A DNA stretch of 64,000 nt, from contig NZ_FOUR01000001.1 of NCBI RefSeq assembly GCF_900114925.1, positions 372,001 through 436,000 of the forward strand. Direction: 5' to 3'. A model generated the notes under the pieces. The model made no database searches and was not told the DNA's origin. It worked only from the letters and a program-made list of their open reading frames with translations. The translations under genes and the position numbers were made by a program. This DNA is from Marinobacter pelagius. Lineage in GTDB: Bacteria > Pseudomonadota > Gammaproteobacteria > Pseudomonadales > Oleiphilaceae. The stretch's first letter is position 1; every line of letters starts with the position of its first letter. This document shows, in pieces, positions 52,700 through 61,529 of this stretch.

Positions 52700-53366
52700 G
52701 CAGCATGTATCCTGCACCCCGGATGGTTTGCAGCAAGGGTGTATCGAATTCCTTGTCGATCTTGGCGCGCAGGCGGCTGATGTGAACGTCGATCACGTTG
52801 GTCTGGGGGTCGAAGTGATAGTCCCAGACTTTCTCGAGCAGCATGGTCCGGGTCACCACCTGCCCGGCATTACGCATCAGGTATTCCAGCAACCGGAATT
52901 CCCGCGGCTGCACGTCAATATTCTTGCCGGCACGTTTAACGGTGCGTGCGAGCAGATCCATCTCCAGATCCGCGACCCGAAGTACCGTCTCGGTCTCGGC
53001 GGCCTGGCGATGACGGCGAATCAGCGACTCGATCCGGGCCAGCAGTTCGGTAAACGAGAACGGCTTGGTCAGGTAGTCATCACCGCCTCCACGCAAACCT
53101 TCGACGCGGTCATCCACATCGCCCAGGGCGCTGAGAATGAGCACCGGGGTCTGGTTGCCAGTGGCACGGACGGTCTTGATGATGGACAGCCCATCCATCC
53201 CCGGCAGCATCCGGTCGACGATCATGATGTCGTAATCTTCACTGGCCGCCATCATCATGCCTTCCTTACCATCGGCGGCATGATCCACAACGAAATCGGA
53301 TTCTTTCAGTCCCTTTACCAGGTAATTGGCTACGTCCTTATCATCTTCGATTACCAGTGCTTTCAC
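52686..53366 (-). CDS. OmpR-family response regulator
   Basis: 226 aa. Receiver domain with IEDDKDVANYL, phosphoacceptor in IMIVDRMLPGMDGLSI, ILSALGDVDDR and DYLTKPFSFTELLAR; winged-helix output domain with VQPREFRLLEYLMRNAGQVVTR and VIDVHISRLRAKID. It overlaps its kinase gene, forming a standard pair. No boxes like those at 7.2 kb precede it. Target genes are unknown. Confidence 0.9.
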   Translation of the reverse strand: MKALVIEDDKDVANYLVKGLKESDFVVDHAADGKEGMMMAASEDYDIMIVDRMLPGMDGLSIIKTVRATGNQTPVLILSALGDVDDRVEGLRGGGDDYLTKPFSFTELLARIESLIRRHRQAAETETVLRVADLEMDLLARTVKRAGKNIDVQPREFRLLEYLMRNAGQVVTRTMLLEKVWDYHFDPQTNVIDVHISRLRAKIDKEFDTPLLQTIRGAGYMLRETA

Positions 53367-53469
53367 CGGTTCCCCTCCTGATAGCGGATAACATTAACTG
53401 TAAGGTTACGGAGAAGTCCGAAAGCCGGCCAGTTACGATCTTGTAAGAGGGTGTCGCCTAAGGCGACGG

Positions 53470-54249
53470 TCACGACTGCCCCGAGAACCACCCCAGCGAC
53501 GCCTCCGTGTTACCGGAAGGCCGGTACTCCGCACCTACCCAGCCATCGTAGTCCAGCCGATCAATGGCCGCGAAAACATTCGAAAAGTTAATCTCTCCGG
53601 TGCCAGGCTCGTTTCGACCCGGATTGTCGGCGAACTGGATGTGGCCAATCCACGGCAGCAGGCACTCCATGGTCCGGATCAGATCGCCCTCCATGATCTG
53701 CATATGGTAAAGATCGTACTGAAGGCGCACGTTGTCCATTTCCACTTCCTCGATCAGAGCCAGCACCTTGCCCGAGGTGTCCAGAAAGAACCCGGGCATG
53801 TCGACCCGGGAATTGATGGCCTCCAGGCACAGCGTGATCCCCTCGGCATCCAGCCGTTCAGCCGCGTAGCGGACATTGGCAACCAGGGTCTTCCACGCCG
53901 TTTCCTCGTCGAGATCCGCAGGCTTGAGCCCCGCCAGGCAATTCACCTGCCGGCAACCCAGCTCCCGGGCATACTCGATCGCCCGGTCGACACCTTCCCG
54001 GAATTCATCCACCCGGTCCGGCAGGCAGGCAATGCCCCGCTCACCGGCATCCCAGTCTCCCGGCGGCAGATTGAACAGTACCTGGGTCAGGTTGTTGACC
54101 TCCAGCTCCCGGGCAATGTCCTGTGCCGGCCAGGCGTAGGGAAACAGATACTCCACACCCTCAAAGCCGGCCTCCCGGGCCCTGGCAAAACGCGCAATGA
54201 AATCCACTTCGTTAAACAGCATCGACAGATTCGCGGAAAAACGGGGCAT
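53470..54249 (-). CDS. hyi: Hydroxypyruvate isomerase
   Basis: 259 aa TIM-barrel of the xylose-isomerase-like group. Seen: MPRFSANLSMLFNEVDF at the N-terminus, GFEGVEYLFPYAW, LFNLPPGDWDAGERGIACLP, CLEAINSRVDMPGFFLDT (metal Glu) and LQYDLYHMQIMEGDL, then IQFADNPGRNEPGTGEINF. It interconverts hydroxypyruvate and tartronate semialdehyde. It follows the tartronate semialdehyde reductase gene by 5 nt, with AAGGAG before the ATG. Neither glyoxylate carboligase nor glycerate kinase is nearby. Confidence 0.9.
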   Translation of the reverse strand: MPRFSANLSMLFNEVDFIARFARAREAGFEGVEYLFPYAWPAQDIARELEVNNLTQVLFNLPPGDWDAGERGIACLPDRVDEFREGVDRAIEYARELGCRQVNCLAGLKPADLDEETAWKTLVANVRYAAERLDAEGITLCLEAINSRVDMPGFFLDTSGKVLALIEEVEMDNVRLQYDLYHMQIMEGDLIRTMECLLPWIGHIQFADNPGRNEPGTGEINFSNVFAAIDRLDYDGWVGAEYRPSGNTEASLGWFSGQS

Positions 54250-54254
54250 AGCAC

Positions 54255-55166
54255 TTACTCCTTGGGGCCTCGGCCAAGAGAACCCATCAGGGTTCCGTTC
54301 AGGTGTTCCAGTTCCAGCAGCAGACCGCTGTGGTCGACATCACTGTGGCCATTGGCCACCAGCGACAGATACTCATTATGCACCTGCTGGGACAGCGGCA
54401 GCGTCAGCCCTTCTGCCCGCGCCTCATCCAGAATCATGCGCAGGTCCTTGAGCTGAATCCTCGACGGCGCGCCCGGTGCAAAATCCCGGTCAATCATCCG
54501 CTGCCCATGCAGCTCCAGAATCCGGCTACCGGCAAAGCCACCCATCAGCGCCTCCCGAACCGCCGCCGGATCAGCGCCACCTTTGGCAGCCAGCAGCAAC
54601 GCCTCGGACACCGCTCCGATGGTGATCCCCACAATCGCCTGATTGGCCAGCTTGGCCAGTTGCCCGGCACCCACCGGGCCGATACGGGTGCACTTGCCCA
54701 TGGCCTCGAACACCGGCCGCGCCCGATCAATATCCGCCTCCGAGCCACCGGCCATGATACTCAACCGCGCCTCGGCCGCACCCACGGTACCACCGGAAAC
54801 CGGCGCATCCACGTAACCGGCGCCCTGCTCCCGCGCCAGCTCGGCATGTCGCCGAGCCAGAGACGGCTGAACCGAACTCATATCGATCACCAGCGCGCCG
54901 GACTTCACGTTATCCATCGCCCCCTGCCCGACCAGCACGTCCTCAACTACGTCACCGTTCTCCAGCATAGTGATCACAATGTCCGCCTCGCGAACCGCGT
55001 CGGCCGGCGTTTCGGCAATCGTCGCCTCCCCGGCAAACGGCTCACACTTACTGGTGGTCCTATTCCACAACGTCATCGGAAAACCCGCGTCCAGCAGATT
55101 CCGTGTCATGGGAGCGCCCATCAGGCCAATACCAAGGAAAGCAATATGGGGATAGTTTGAGGTCAT
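54255..55166 (-). CDS. glxR: 2-hydroxy-3-oxopropionate (tartronate semialdehyde) reductase
   Basis: 303 aa 3-hydroxyisobutyrate-dehydrogenase-family enzyme. NAD-binding IAFLGIGLMGAPMTRNLLDAG, substrate loop YVDAPVSGGTVGAAEARLSIMAGG and catalytic Lys in GQLAKLANQAIVG. Coupled to hydroxypyruvate isomerase, it would reduce tartronate semialdehyde to glycerate. A hydroxyisobutyrate substrate cannot be ruled out from sequence alone. Just upstream lies the second long hairpin element. Confidence 0.83.
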   Translation of the reverse strand: MTSNYPHIAFLGIGLMGAPMTRNLLDAGFPMTLWNRTTSKCEPFAGEATIAETPADAVREADIVITMLENGDVVEDVLVGQGAMDNVKSGALVIDMSSVQPSLARRHAELAREQGAGYVDAPVSGGTVGAAEARLSIMAGGSEADIDRARPVFEAMGKCTRIGPVGAGQLAKLANQAIVGITIGAVSEALLLAAKGGADPAAVREALMGGFAGSRILELHGQRMIDRDFAPGAPSRIQLKDLRMILDEARAEGLTLPLSQQVHNEYLSLVANGHSDVDHSGLLLELEHLNGTLMGSLGRGPKE

Positions 55167-55196
55167 GATCTGTTGGCCTTCACATCAAATGTACGA

Positions 55197-55310
55197 GAAG
55201 CGATCGGGTGGCTCTTGCCAAAACTGTGCGGAGCCATGGATGGCGGAGCCCAAGCGTCACAGGGACGTGCCGCAAGGAGCGTGTTTTGGCAAGAGCCACC
55301 CGATCGCTTC
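55197..55310 (+). repeat. Long hairpin element, copy 2
   Basis: A perfect 28-bp stem (55197-55224 with 55283-55310) closes a 58-nt loop containing TGCGGAGCCA, GGATGGCGGAGC, AAGCGT, GGACGT and GAGCGT, the same blocks in the same order as copy 1 read on the minus strand. The stem sequence differs from copy 1 while staying fully complementary. A bidirectional terminator follows after 35 nt. It lies between the rpoH terminator and the glxR start. Confidence 0.87.
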
Positions 55311-55345
55311 CTCCCGCAAATATAAGGTCTACCGATTATACAAAC

Positions 55346-55383
55346 AAAAACGCCACCAACCGCGAACGGTGGTGGCGTTTTTT
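55346..55383. terminator. Bidirectional intrinsic terminator after rpoH
   Basis: CGCCACC (55351-55357) and GGTGGCG (55371-55377) extended inside by ACCG/CGGT around a CGAA loop, flanked by AAAAA on the left and TTTTTT on the right. It can end rpoH transcripts on the minus strand and any plus-strand transcript through the hairpin element. Confidence 0.88.
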
Positions 55384-55404
55384 CAATCGCTTGGCGGAAC
55401 CCGA

Positions 55405-56265
55405 TCAGGCCGCTTCAGCCATCTTCACTTTGATCTTCTTCATGGCATTCTTCTCAAGCTGGCGAATCCGCTCCGCAGAAACCCCATACTTGTCCGCCAA
55501 TTCATGCAATGTGGACTTGCTCTCGGACAACCAGCGTTCCCGCAGAATGTCCTGACTACGCTCATCCAGGCTTTCCAGCGCATGCATCAGGCGACCATTG
55601 GAATCCTCGGACCAGTCCGCGTTCTCCAGCTGGGTTGCCGGATCACTGCGGCGATCTTCCAGGTAGTACGCCGGCGCCTGGTAGGCGTTGTCGTCATCAT
55701 CGTCCATCGGACCGTCAAAGGCCGTATCCTGGGAAGCCAGCCGGCCCTCCATTTCACGAACCACCCGCGGCTCCACACCCAGATCTGCCGCCACCGCATG
55801 CAGCTCGTCATGGCTGAGCCATGCCAGCTTCTTCTTCCGGCTGCGCAGGTTGAAGAACAGCTTGCGCTGGGCCTTGGTGGTGGCCACCTTCACGATCCGC
55901 CAGTTACGCAGAATAAACTCGTGAATCTCGGCCTTGATCCAGTGTACCGCGAAGGAAACCAGGCGCACCCCGTATTCCGGGTTGAAGCGCTTGACTGCCT
56001 TCATCAGCCCGACATTGCCTTCCTGGATCAGGTCAGCCTGGGCCAGCCCGTAGCCGGAATAGCTGCGGGCAATGTGAATCACAAAACGAAGATGAGAGAG
56101 TACAAGCTGACGAGCGGCTTCCACGTCGCCTTCATAATGGAGCCGTTCCGCCAGCTCCTTTTCCTCGTCCGCTGAGAGCACTGGGATGCGACTCGCAGCC
56201 TGAATATAAGACTCGAGATTGGCACCCGGAACCAGTCTGTCAACCAGTTGTAAACTCGTACCCAT
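55405..56265 (-). CDS. rpoH: RNA polymerase sigma factor 32 (heat shock)
   Basis: 286 aa, the usual length. Region 2: [42 protein letters not shown]; the diagnostic RpoH box [13 protein letters not shown]; region 4: [24 protein letters not shown]. It directs RNA polymerase to heat-shock promoters. GGAGG precedes the ATG and a sigma70-like promoter lies 30-58 nt upstream. Downstream of ftsYEX, as in many gammaproteobacteria. Confidence 0.96.
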   Translation of the reverse strand: MGTSLQLVDRLVPGANLESYIQAASRIPVLSADEEKELAERLHYEGDVEAARQLVLSHLRFVIHIARSYSGYGLAQADLIQEGNVGLMKAVKRFNPEYGVRLVSFAVHWIKAEIHEFILRNWRIVKVATTKAQRKLFFNLRSRKKKLAWLSHDELHAVAADLGVEPRVVREMEGRLASQDTAFDGPMDDDDDNAYQAPAYYLEDRRSDPATQLENADWSEDSNGRLMHALESLDERSQDILRERWLSESKSTLHELADKYGVSAERIRQLEKNAMKKIKVKMAEAA

Positions 56266-56294
56266 TCAGTTACCTCCGAACCTGACGACCTTTA

Positions 56295-56323
56295 AATATA
56301 GCAACTAAAAATTAGACCGCCAA
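56295..56323 (-). promoter_or_regulatory. Sigma70-type promoter of rpoH
   Basis: On the minus strand: -35 TTGGCG (56323-56318), 17-nt spacer, -10 TATATT (56300-56295). An inverted repeat GAACTT-GAT-AAGTTC (56324-56338) abuts the -35 and could be a regulator site. The remaining gap to ftsX holds nothing I recognise. Confidence 0.65.
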
Positions 56324-56471
56324 GAACTTGATAAGTTCCCGAACTCTCCAGTAAAACGTTTTAAATCAACTACCTGGAAAATTCACTGTTGCTTTCGCTG
56401 ATTCTCAAACTACGCCAGCGCAAGCTATGTTTTCAATACGGTATTCCCGCGACCCGGATCACCGTTCCGGA

Positions 56472-57476
56472 TCATCCACCGGCAATATCGCCGGGTTCTA
56501 TGTCATCCAGATGACGCTTCACCGCAACCCATGCGCCAAGCCAGCCTAGCAGCATTGCCACAATAATCAACGCCAGTACTCCATCAAGGCCAAGACCGAC
56601 CAGGGTAAAGTCACTCCGGTACAGCCCGGCCAGCCGCTCGATCGGGCCGCTGAGCCACCAGAGAGACAGCTGCAGCAGAATCCAGGCGACAACACCGCCA
56701 CCGAGACCATACCAGGCACCGGTATAGAGAAAGGGCCGGCGAACGAAGGCGTCGGTGCCGCCAACCAGCTTGGCCACCAGGATTTCATCGCGGCGGCTCT
56801 CGATCGCGAGCCTCACTGTGTTACCTATGACCAGAATCACTGCCGCTGCCAGCAGGATCGCCAGCGCCCAGACCGCCCGGGCAAGCAAGTCCGTCATGGC
56901 ATTGAGCCGTTGCAGCCAGCCCAGGTCGACCTGGACCCGCTCAACCCCTTCCAGGCCCCGGACAAACGTGACCAGCGCCTCCACCCCGGTCGCTGAGCGG
57001 CTACGCTCGTCCGGCGTGATCAGCAGGGTGTGTGGCAGGGGATTCTCTTCCAGGTAGTCCAGGGCATCTTCCAGGCCCGAATTGGCACGGAACTCCGCCA
57101 GCGCCTGCTCCCGGTCCACCAGTTCAATGTCTGAAATGCGGCTGTCGGTGCGGATCTCGTCCACCAGGCCCCGGGCGTCCTCAAGCGGCACCTCCAGCTG
57201 GAGATACGCGGTTACCCGGGCGCTGCTCTCCCAGCCGGCACTTACGCCCTGCAAACTCGTCAGCAACAGCAGCAGTGCCACCGGCAACGCCAGGGCGACC
57301 CCCATGACCGTCCAGGTCATCCCGGTTCCTACCGGTGTCTTCCACAAACGGCGCGCACTGTCCTTCGCCACCTTGCGGTGGTGGTCGAAGTAACTGCGGG
57401 CCTGCTCCTTCCAGGGGGAACGCCCCGTCTTGGCACCCCGGGCAGTATCGGCTTTCCGGCGTGAGTCAGTGGCCAC
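56472..57476 (-). CDS. ftsX: Cell division ABC transporter permease-like protein FtsX
   Basis: 334 aa inner-membrane protein. N-terminal cytoplasmic tail, membrane helix about residues 55-75, a periplasmic domain (RVTAYLQLEVPLEDARGLV, NPLPHTLLI) and three C-terminal helices with RLAIESRRDEILVAKLVGGTDAFVRRPFLY between helices. FtsEX controls peptidoglycan hydrolase activation at the septum. I chose GTG at 57476 because GGGAGG lies 5 nt upstream; it overlaps ftsE by 11 nt. Confidence 0.93.
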   Translation of the reverse strand: MATDSRRKADTARGAKTGRSPWKEQARSYFDHHRKVAKDSARRLWKTPVGTGMTWTVMGVALALPVALLLLLTSLQGVSAGWESSARVTAYLQLEVPLEDARGLVDEIRTDSRISDIELVDREQALAEFRANSGLEDALDYLEENPLPHTLLITPDERSRSATGVEALVTFVRGLEGVERVQVDLGWLQRLNAMTDLLARAVWALAILLAAAVILVIGNTVRLAIESRRDEILVAKLVGGTDAFVRRPFLYTGAWYGLGGGVVAWILLQLSLWWLSGPIERLAGLYRSDFTLVGLGLDGVLALIIVAMLLGWLGAWVAVKRHLDDIEPGDIAGG

Positions 57477-58167
57477 TGACACCTCCCGCGGCACCCTGCA
57501 GGGGTGAGCTGCCGCCGGCAATCAGGCGGCCGTGGTCCAGCGTGAGGGTCCGGCGGTCCATTTCATTCACCAGACCAATGTCGTGGGTGGCGATCAGTAC
57601 AGTCACGCCCACCTGGCTGAACCGGGTAAACAAATTCATGATGTCGGCGGAAAGCTCCGGATCCAGGTTACCGGTGGGCTCATCCGCCAGCAGCACCGGG
57701 GGTTTGTTCACCACCGCACGGGCAATACCGACCCGTTGCTGCTCACCGCCGGACAGCTGCATCGGGTTCATCTTTTCCTTGTTGAGCAGGCCCACCTTGT
57801 CCAGCGCGGCGCGCACGCGGCGGCCGATATCCCGGGGCGATGCGCCCATCACCTCCAGGGGCATGGCCACGTTGTCGAAGACGGTGCGGTCGAACAACAA
57901 CTGATGGTTCTGGAACACCACACCGATATGGCGGCGGATGTAGGGAATCTGCCGGCGCGGCAGCCGGTTGAGCAGCTGGCCACCGACCACCACTTCCCCG
58001 GCACTGGGGCGCTCCATCACCATGATGAGCTTGAGCAGGGTACTCTTGCCGGCCCCGGAGTGGCCGGTCAGGAAGGCCAGTTCACCCCGGTTCAGGCTGA
58101 AATTGACCTGCGCCAGCGCCGTGTGGTCGCTGTCATAGCGTTTGGTGACCTGGCGAAATTCGATCAT
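57466..58167 (-). CDS. ftsE: Cell division ATP-binding protein FtsE
   Basis: 233 aa ABC ATPase. Walker A GHSGAGKSTLL, signature LSGGEQQRVGIARAVV, Walker B VLLADEPTGNLD and switch VLIATHDIGLV. The N-terminus IEFRQVTKRYDSDHTAL is typical of FtsE. Pairs with FtsX; lies 31 nt after ftsY in the conserved ftsYEX-rpoH order. Confidence 0.95.
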   Translation of the reverse strand: MIEFRQVTKRYDSDHTALAQVNFSLNRGELAFLTGHSGAGKSTLLKLIMVMERPSAGEVVVGGQLLNRLPRRQIPYIRRHIGVVFQNHQLLFDRTVFDNVAMPLEVMGASPRDIGRRVRAALDKVGLLNKEKMNPMQLSGGEQQRVGIARAVVNKPPVLLADEPTGNLDPELSADIMNLFTRFSQVGVTVLIATHDIGLVNEMDRRTLTLDHGRLIAGGSSPLQGAAGGVSGH

Positions 58168-58198
58168 CGGTGACTACTGCTCCGGGTAGAACGCGGCC

Positions 58199-59404
58199 TC
58201 AGTCAAACAGCGCGTCGACAAAGGTCTCGGCATCGAAACTGCGCAGGTCATCGGCCTGCTCGCCCACACCTATAAAGCGGATCGGCAACTGCAACTGACG
58301 GGCAATGGCGAATACGATACCGCCTTTTGCTGTGCCGTCCAGTTTCGTCAGGGTAATGCCGGATACACCCACCGCCTGCTGGAACACCTGGGCCTGGCTC
58401 AGGGCATTCTGGCCGGTGCCGGCGTCCAGCACCAACATCACTTCGTGGGGCGCGGATTCGTCCAGCTTCTTCATGACCCGAACGACCTTGGCCAGCTCGT
58501 TCATCAGGTTTTCCTTGTTCTGGAGACGACCGGCGGTATCGGCAATGACCACATCCGTGCCACGGGACTGGGCCGACTGGATCGCATCGAAGATCACCGA
58601 GGCGCTGTCGGAACCGGTTTCCTGGGCCACAACCGGCACGTTATTGCGCTCGCCCCAGACCTGCAGCTGCTCGACCGCAGCCGCCCGGAAGGTATCGCCG
58701 GCGGCCAGCATGACCGACTTGCCTTCGGCCTGGAACTTCTTGGAGAGTTTGCCGATGGTGGTGGTCTTGCCCACGCCGTTCACACCGACCATGAGAATCA
58801 CATAGGGCTTCTTGCCCGCATCGATCTCCAGGGGCTTGGTGACATCCTTCAGCAGGCCGTGCAACTCATCCCGCAAGGCCTTGCGCAGCGCCTCACCGTC
58901 CTTGAGCTGGTTGCGCTCGAGCTTGTCGGTCAGCGAATCGATGATTTCGGAGGTGGCGGTCACACCGACATCGGCCATCAGCAGCGTGGTCTCGATTTCC
59001 TCGAGCAGATCCTCGTCAATCTTCTTGCCGACAGAGAACAGGTCCGCAAGACCACCGGTCAGACTGGCGCGGGTCTTACCAAGGCCCTGCTTGATCCGCT
59101 CGAACACACTGACCTGGGGCTCGGGTTCCGGCGCAGGCTCTGGCACTGCTTCCGGAGCGGGCGCTTCGACGGGCTTCTCTTTCGCAGGTGCTTCGGCAGG
59201 GGCTTCCGGTGCAGCCGGGGCTTCGGCTTCGGGGGCTTCTTTCGCCTCGGGCTCTTCGGCCGGGGCCGGCCCTCTGGCCACCTCCGGCTTGCGCTGGGGA
59301 ACGGGCTTGGGCCGGGGTACCCGCTTGCGGTTACCGGCAACATCCACCACAAAGAAGAGCACAAGAAGGGCCAAAAGGCCGATTGAAATCCACTCTGCCG
59401 TCAT
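58199..59404 (-). CDS. ftsY: Signal recognition particle receptor FtsY with N-terminal membrane segment
   Basis: 401 aa. The C-terminal NG GTPase is complete: G1 [27 protein letters not shown]3 [20 protein letters not shown]4 [10 protein letters not shown]. The acidic A domain (about residues 40-100) is Pro/Ala/Glu-rich. Unlike E. coli FtsY, the first 22 residues contain a continuous hydrophobic stretch ([20 protein letters not shown]) followed by basic RKRV, which looks like an N-terminal membrane anchor. I chose ATG at 59404; the frame is open 16 codons further but without a Shine-Dalgarno sequence. Confidence 0.94.
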   Translation of the reverse strand: MTAEWISIGLLALLVLFFVVDVAGNRKRVPRPKPVPQRKPEVARGPAPAEEPEAKEAPEAEAPAAPEAPAEAPAKEKPVEAPAPEAVPEPAPEPEPQVSVFERIKQGLGKTRASLTGGLADLFSVGKKIDEDLLEEIETTLLMADVGVTATSEIIDSLTDKLERNQLKDGEALRKALRDELHGLLKDVTKPLEIDAGKKPYVILMVGVNGVGKTTTIGKLSKKFQAEGKSVMLAAGDTFRAAAVEQLQVWGERNNVPVVAQETGSDSASVIFDAIQSAQSRGTDVVIADTAGRLQNKENLMNELAKVVRVMKKLDESAPHEVMLVLDAGTGQNALSQAQVFQQAVGVSGITLTKLDGTAKGGIVFAIARQLQLPIRFIGVGEQADDLRSFDAETFVDALFD

Positions 59405-59565
59405 AGTTCTACCATCTGTCTGGAAATGGGCGGGCGAAAACAAAGCCGACATTCTAGCAGACTGCCAGGTTTAAGTGAGGGGCCGCCGGGTTATCCAAAG
59501 GGGCACCGCTTTCCGGTACCATAACGTCGCACTGATTCACCTCCCCAGCACTCCGGAGCACCCCC

Positions 59566-60204
59566 ATGGCGCAACGCAGAACAGCCCGCCGCAAACCCGG
59601 CTCACCATCCCGGAAACCCGACGCCCAAAGCGGCAGCGGCGAACTGCGAATCATCGGCGGCGACTGGCGCAGCCGGAAACTCCGCTTTCCCGATGCCGGC
59701 GGCGTGCGCCCCACCCCGGCCCGCACCCGGGAAACCCTGTTCAACTGGCTGAACTACCACATAGCGGGAGCGGACTGCCTGGACCTGTTCGCCGGCTCCG
59801 GCGCCCTCGGGCTGGAAGCCCTGTCCCGCGGTGCCGGTGCCGCGACCCTGGTGGACCACACCCCGGCCCTGGCCAAGGCCCTGCGGGATAACCTGCGCCT
59901 GCTGAAATCGGACAAAGGCGACGTAGTCTGCCAGGGCGTGGAAACCTACCTGGCCCACCGCCAGCGCCCACCCTTCGACATCATCTTCATGGACCCGCCC
60001 TTCCGACAGGGCTGGCTGGATCGGCTGTTTCGGCTGCTGGAGTCCCAGCAATGGATCAAACCCGGAGGCTGGGTGTATGTCGAGCATGAGAGCGAACTGC
60101 CAACGCCGGCGGTTCCGTCAGGCTGGCAACTGCACCGGCAGAAAACCGCCGGACAGGTGAGTTATTGCCTGTTTCGGGTGCCAAAGGACGCAGATGGGGA
60201 GTAA
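59566..60204 (+). CDS. rsmD: 16S rRNA m2G966 methyltransferase
   Basis: 212 aa SAM-dependent methyltransferase. Motif I DLFAGSGALGLEALSRGA, catalytic IIFMDPPFRQGWLD, N-terminal RIIGGDWRSRKLRFPD and VRPTPARTRETLFNWL. It methylates G966 of 16S rRNA. Divergent from ftsY, as in many gammaproteobacteria. GGAG is placed 7 nt before the ATG. Confidence 0.94.
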   Translation: MAQRRTARRKPGSPSRKPDAQSGSGELRIIGGDWRSRKLRFPDAGGVRPTPARTRETLFNWLNYHIAGADCLDLFAGSGALGLEALSRGAGAATLVDHTPALAKALRDNLRLLKSDKGDVVCQGVETYLAHRQRPPFDIIFMDPPFRQGWLDRLFRLLESQQWIKPGGWVYVEHESELPTPAVPSGWQLHRQKTAGQVSYCLFRVPKDADGE

Positions 60205-60208
60205 AGCT

Positions 60209-60299
60209 GGGGTCTGAAGAAAGCCTTCTTCTGACCCCGACTTGGGTCGCGAGCTATGGGTGTGAAGATGGGGTCAGATGAACGCTTTCATCTGACCCC
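60209..60299. repeat. Palindromic repeat cluster 4 (two copies)
   Basis: Copies at 60209-60238 (A-type; left arm reads GGGGTCTGAAG, one change) and 60270-60299 (T-type), each preceded by a GTRAARNT leader. They follow the rsmD stop codon by 4 nt and could serve as its terminator. Confidence 0.9.
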
Positions 60300-60359
60300 T
60301 GCCTGGACTGCAAACTGCGGGATAAGCTGAGCCCCAGGCCTTCGTCCACCCCCGCCCAA

Positions 60360-60629
60360 TCAATAGAGACTTCGCGGTATCCGATACCCCGCCAGCAGCT
60401 GTTGAGTGAAGGGATTGGTATTACTGCCGGCATGCAGGCGGTACTTCATTTCCCCATCGTCGACACGGAACCTCACATCCACCGCATTACTGCTCACCCC
60501 GGTAATGTCTGCTTTGCCCAACAACCGGAACAGGGCCCAGGGACCGCTTTCGACCCAACTGATCTGGTGGTCCAGCTCATTGAAGATCCTAATCGAGAAT
60601 TCTGTGATCGACGCCCTGAAAATCGAAGC
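60360..60629 (-). pseudogene. C-terminal relic of T6SS protein TssM (IcmF)
   Basis: Translation on the minus strand gives about 89 residues with the TssM C-terminal signature: SWVESGPWALFRLLGKADIT, VRFRVDDGEMKYRLHAGS, NTNPFTQQLLAGYRIPRSLY, then a stop. There is no start codon, and an in-frame TAA sits at 60630-60632; the rest of this protein (normally over 1,000 residues) is absent. No other type VI gene is visible in the window. This is a leftover of a lost or relocated T6SS locus. Confidence 0.8.
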
Positions 60630-60639
60630 TTATTGAGTT

Positions 60640-61529
60640 AACTTTATTCTTGAGCCAACAATGCGTTGATTGAGCTCACCGGCCGGCAAGGATGCCAGGC
60701 AAACGCGACACCTGCCGAGTGGTGTGACGCGCCAGGGAGAGGCCTGGCTTCATCTCCCTTTTATCCACCGAAATAGTAACTAGTATTTAATCCCCCAGAA
60801 CGCGCTATTCTGGCCAGCAATTTATTGTTCGGTGAGGTCGCAAAGCGGACATTCAGAGTAGCCGAACAACAGCCTCGCCGCATTGGACACTTCTTAGCAC
60901 AGCGGATCATTGCTCCGTGAACTTACGATTATCACATTCATCATTTAATCATCACTCCAATCCAGTCAAAAAAGAGAAAAGCCACATCAGAGTCATGCAC
61001 CTCACATTTCATCGTGTGTTGGCACCGGTAAAAGAATGGCCTCCGGTAGCTTGATCATAGATAGTGGGTGATAGGACTGCTTGTAACTGCCCACTCTTTC
61101 TTTTCGCAGATATTTAATGACCCCCTTTTGCTCTACATCCCTTTCTTCCTCGGGCGCTACCGGACCGTGGTTGGTTTTCCCAAATACAGACTTAAGCGGA
61201 AACTTCATCTTATTTGTTGTTTTTTGGCGAACCACAATAGCCAAAGAAATCTTTGGTTCTAAAATCTTGCAGCAGATATATACTCCTGCCTATCAGACCG
61301 ATACCTCGTTCAGTGATGAGGACCTGATAGCCATGCAAGCTATCTTGGCGAGGGAGGTCGCCCAGTACCAAAAATAATGTTCTTCAATCCTGTTAGGTGA
61401 AATAGCCAAGAATTCTTGCTCAGACCTTCAAAGGCACTGAGGGTTTCCGACGAAGATCATGGCTTTCCATTCAGCTCGGCAGGAAAGAGAATAGCTTGCT
61501 CACTGACTGGATGGGGCTTCGCTACTCGA
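60640..61529. other. Non-coding or decayed stretch
   Basis: About 890 nt without a supportable gene. Short frames exist on both strands (61002-61244 minus, 61117-61377 plus), but neither has a Shine-Dalgarno sequence or recognisable family. The sequence is less GC-rich than the flanks. The plus-strand stretch around 61265-61377 ends in a protein-like tail (SDEDLIAMQAILAREVAQYQ), which may be a remnant of an unidentified gene. Confidence 0.5.

Noticed and set aside
40454-55310. Hairpin elements as integron attC sites
   Set aside because: They lack the RYYYAAC/GTTRRRY core pair at the ends, no cassette-like open frames follow, and the perfect long stems are unlike attC.
61002-61244. 80-codon minus-strand frame
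   Set aside because: Starts with TTG, no Shine-Dalgarno sequence, no family resemblance, in a decayed region.
61117-61377. 86-codon plus-strand frame
   Set aside because: No ribosome-binding site; only the last third looks protein-like, so at best a remnant.
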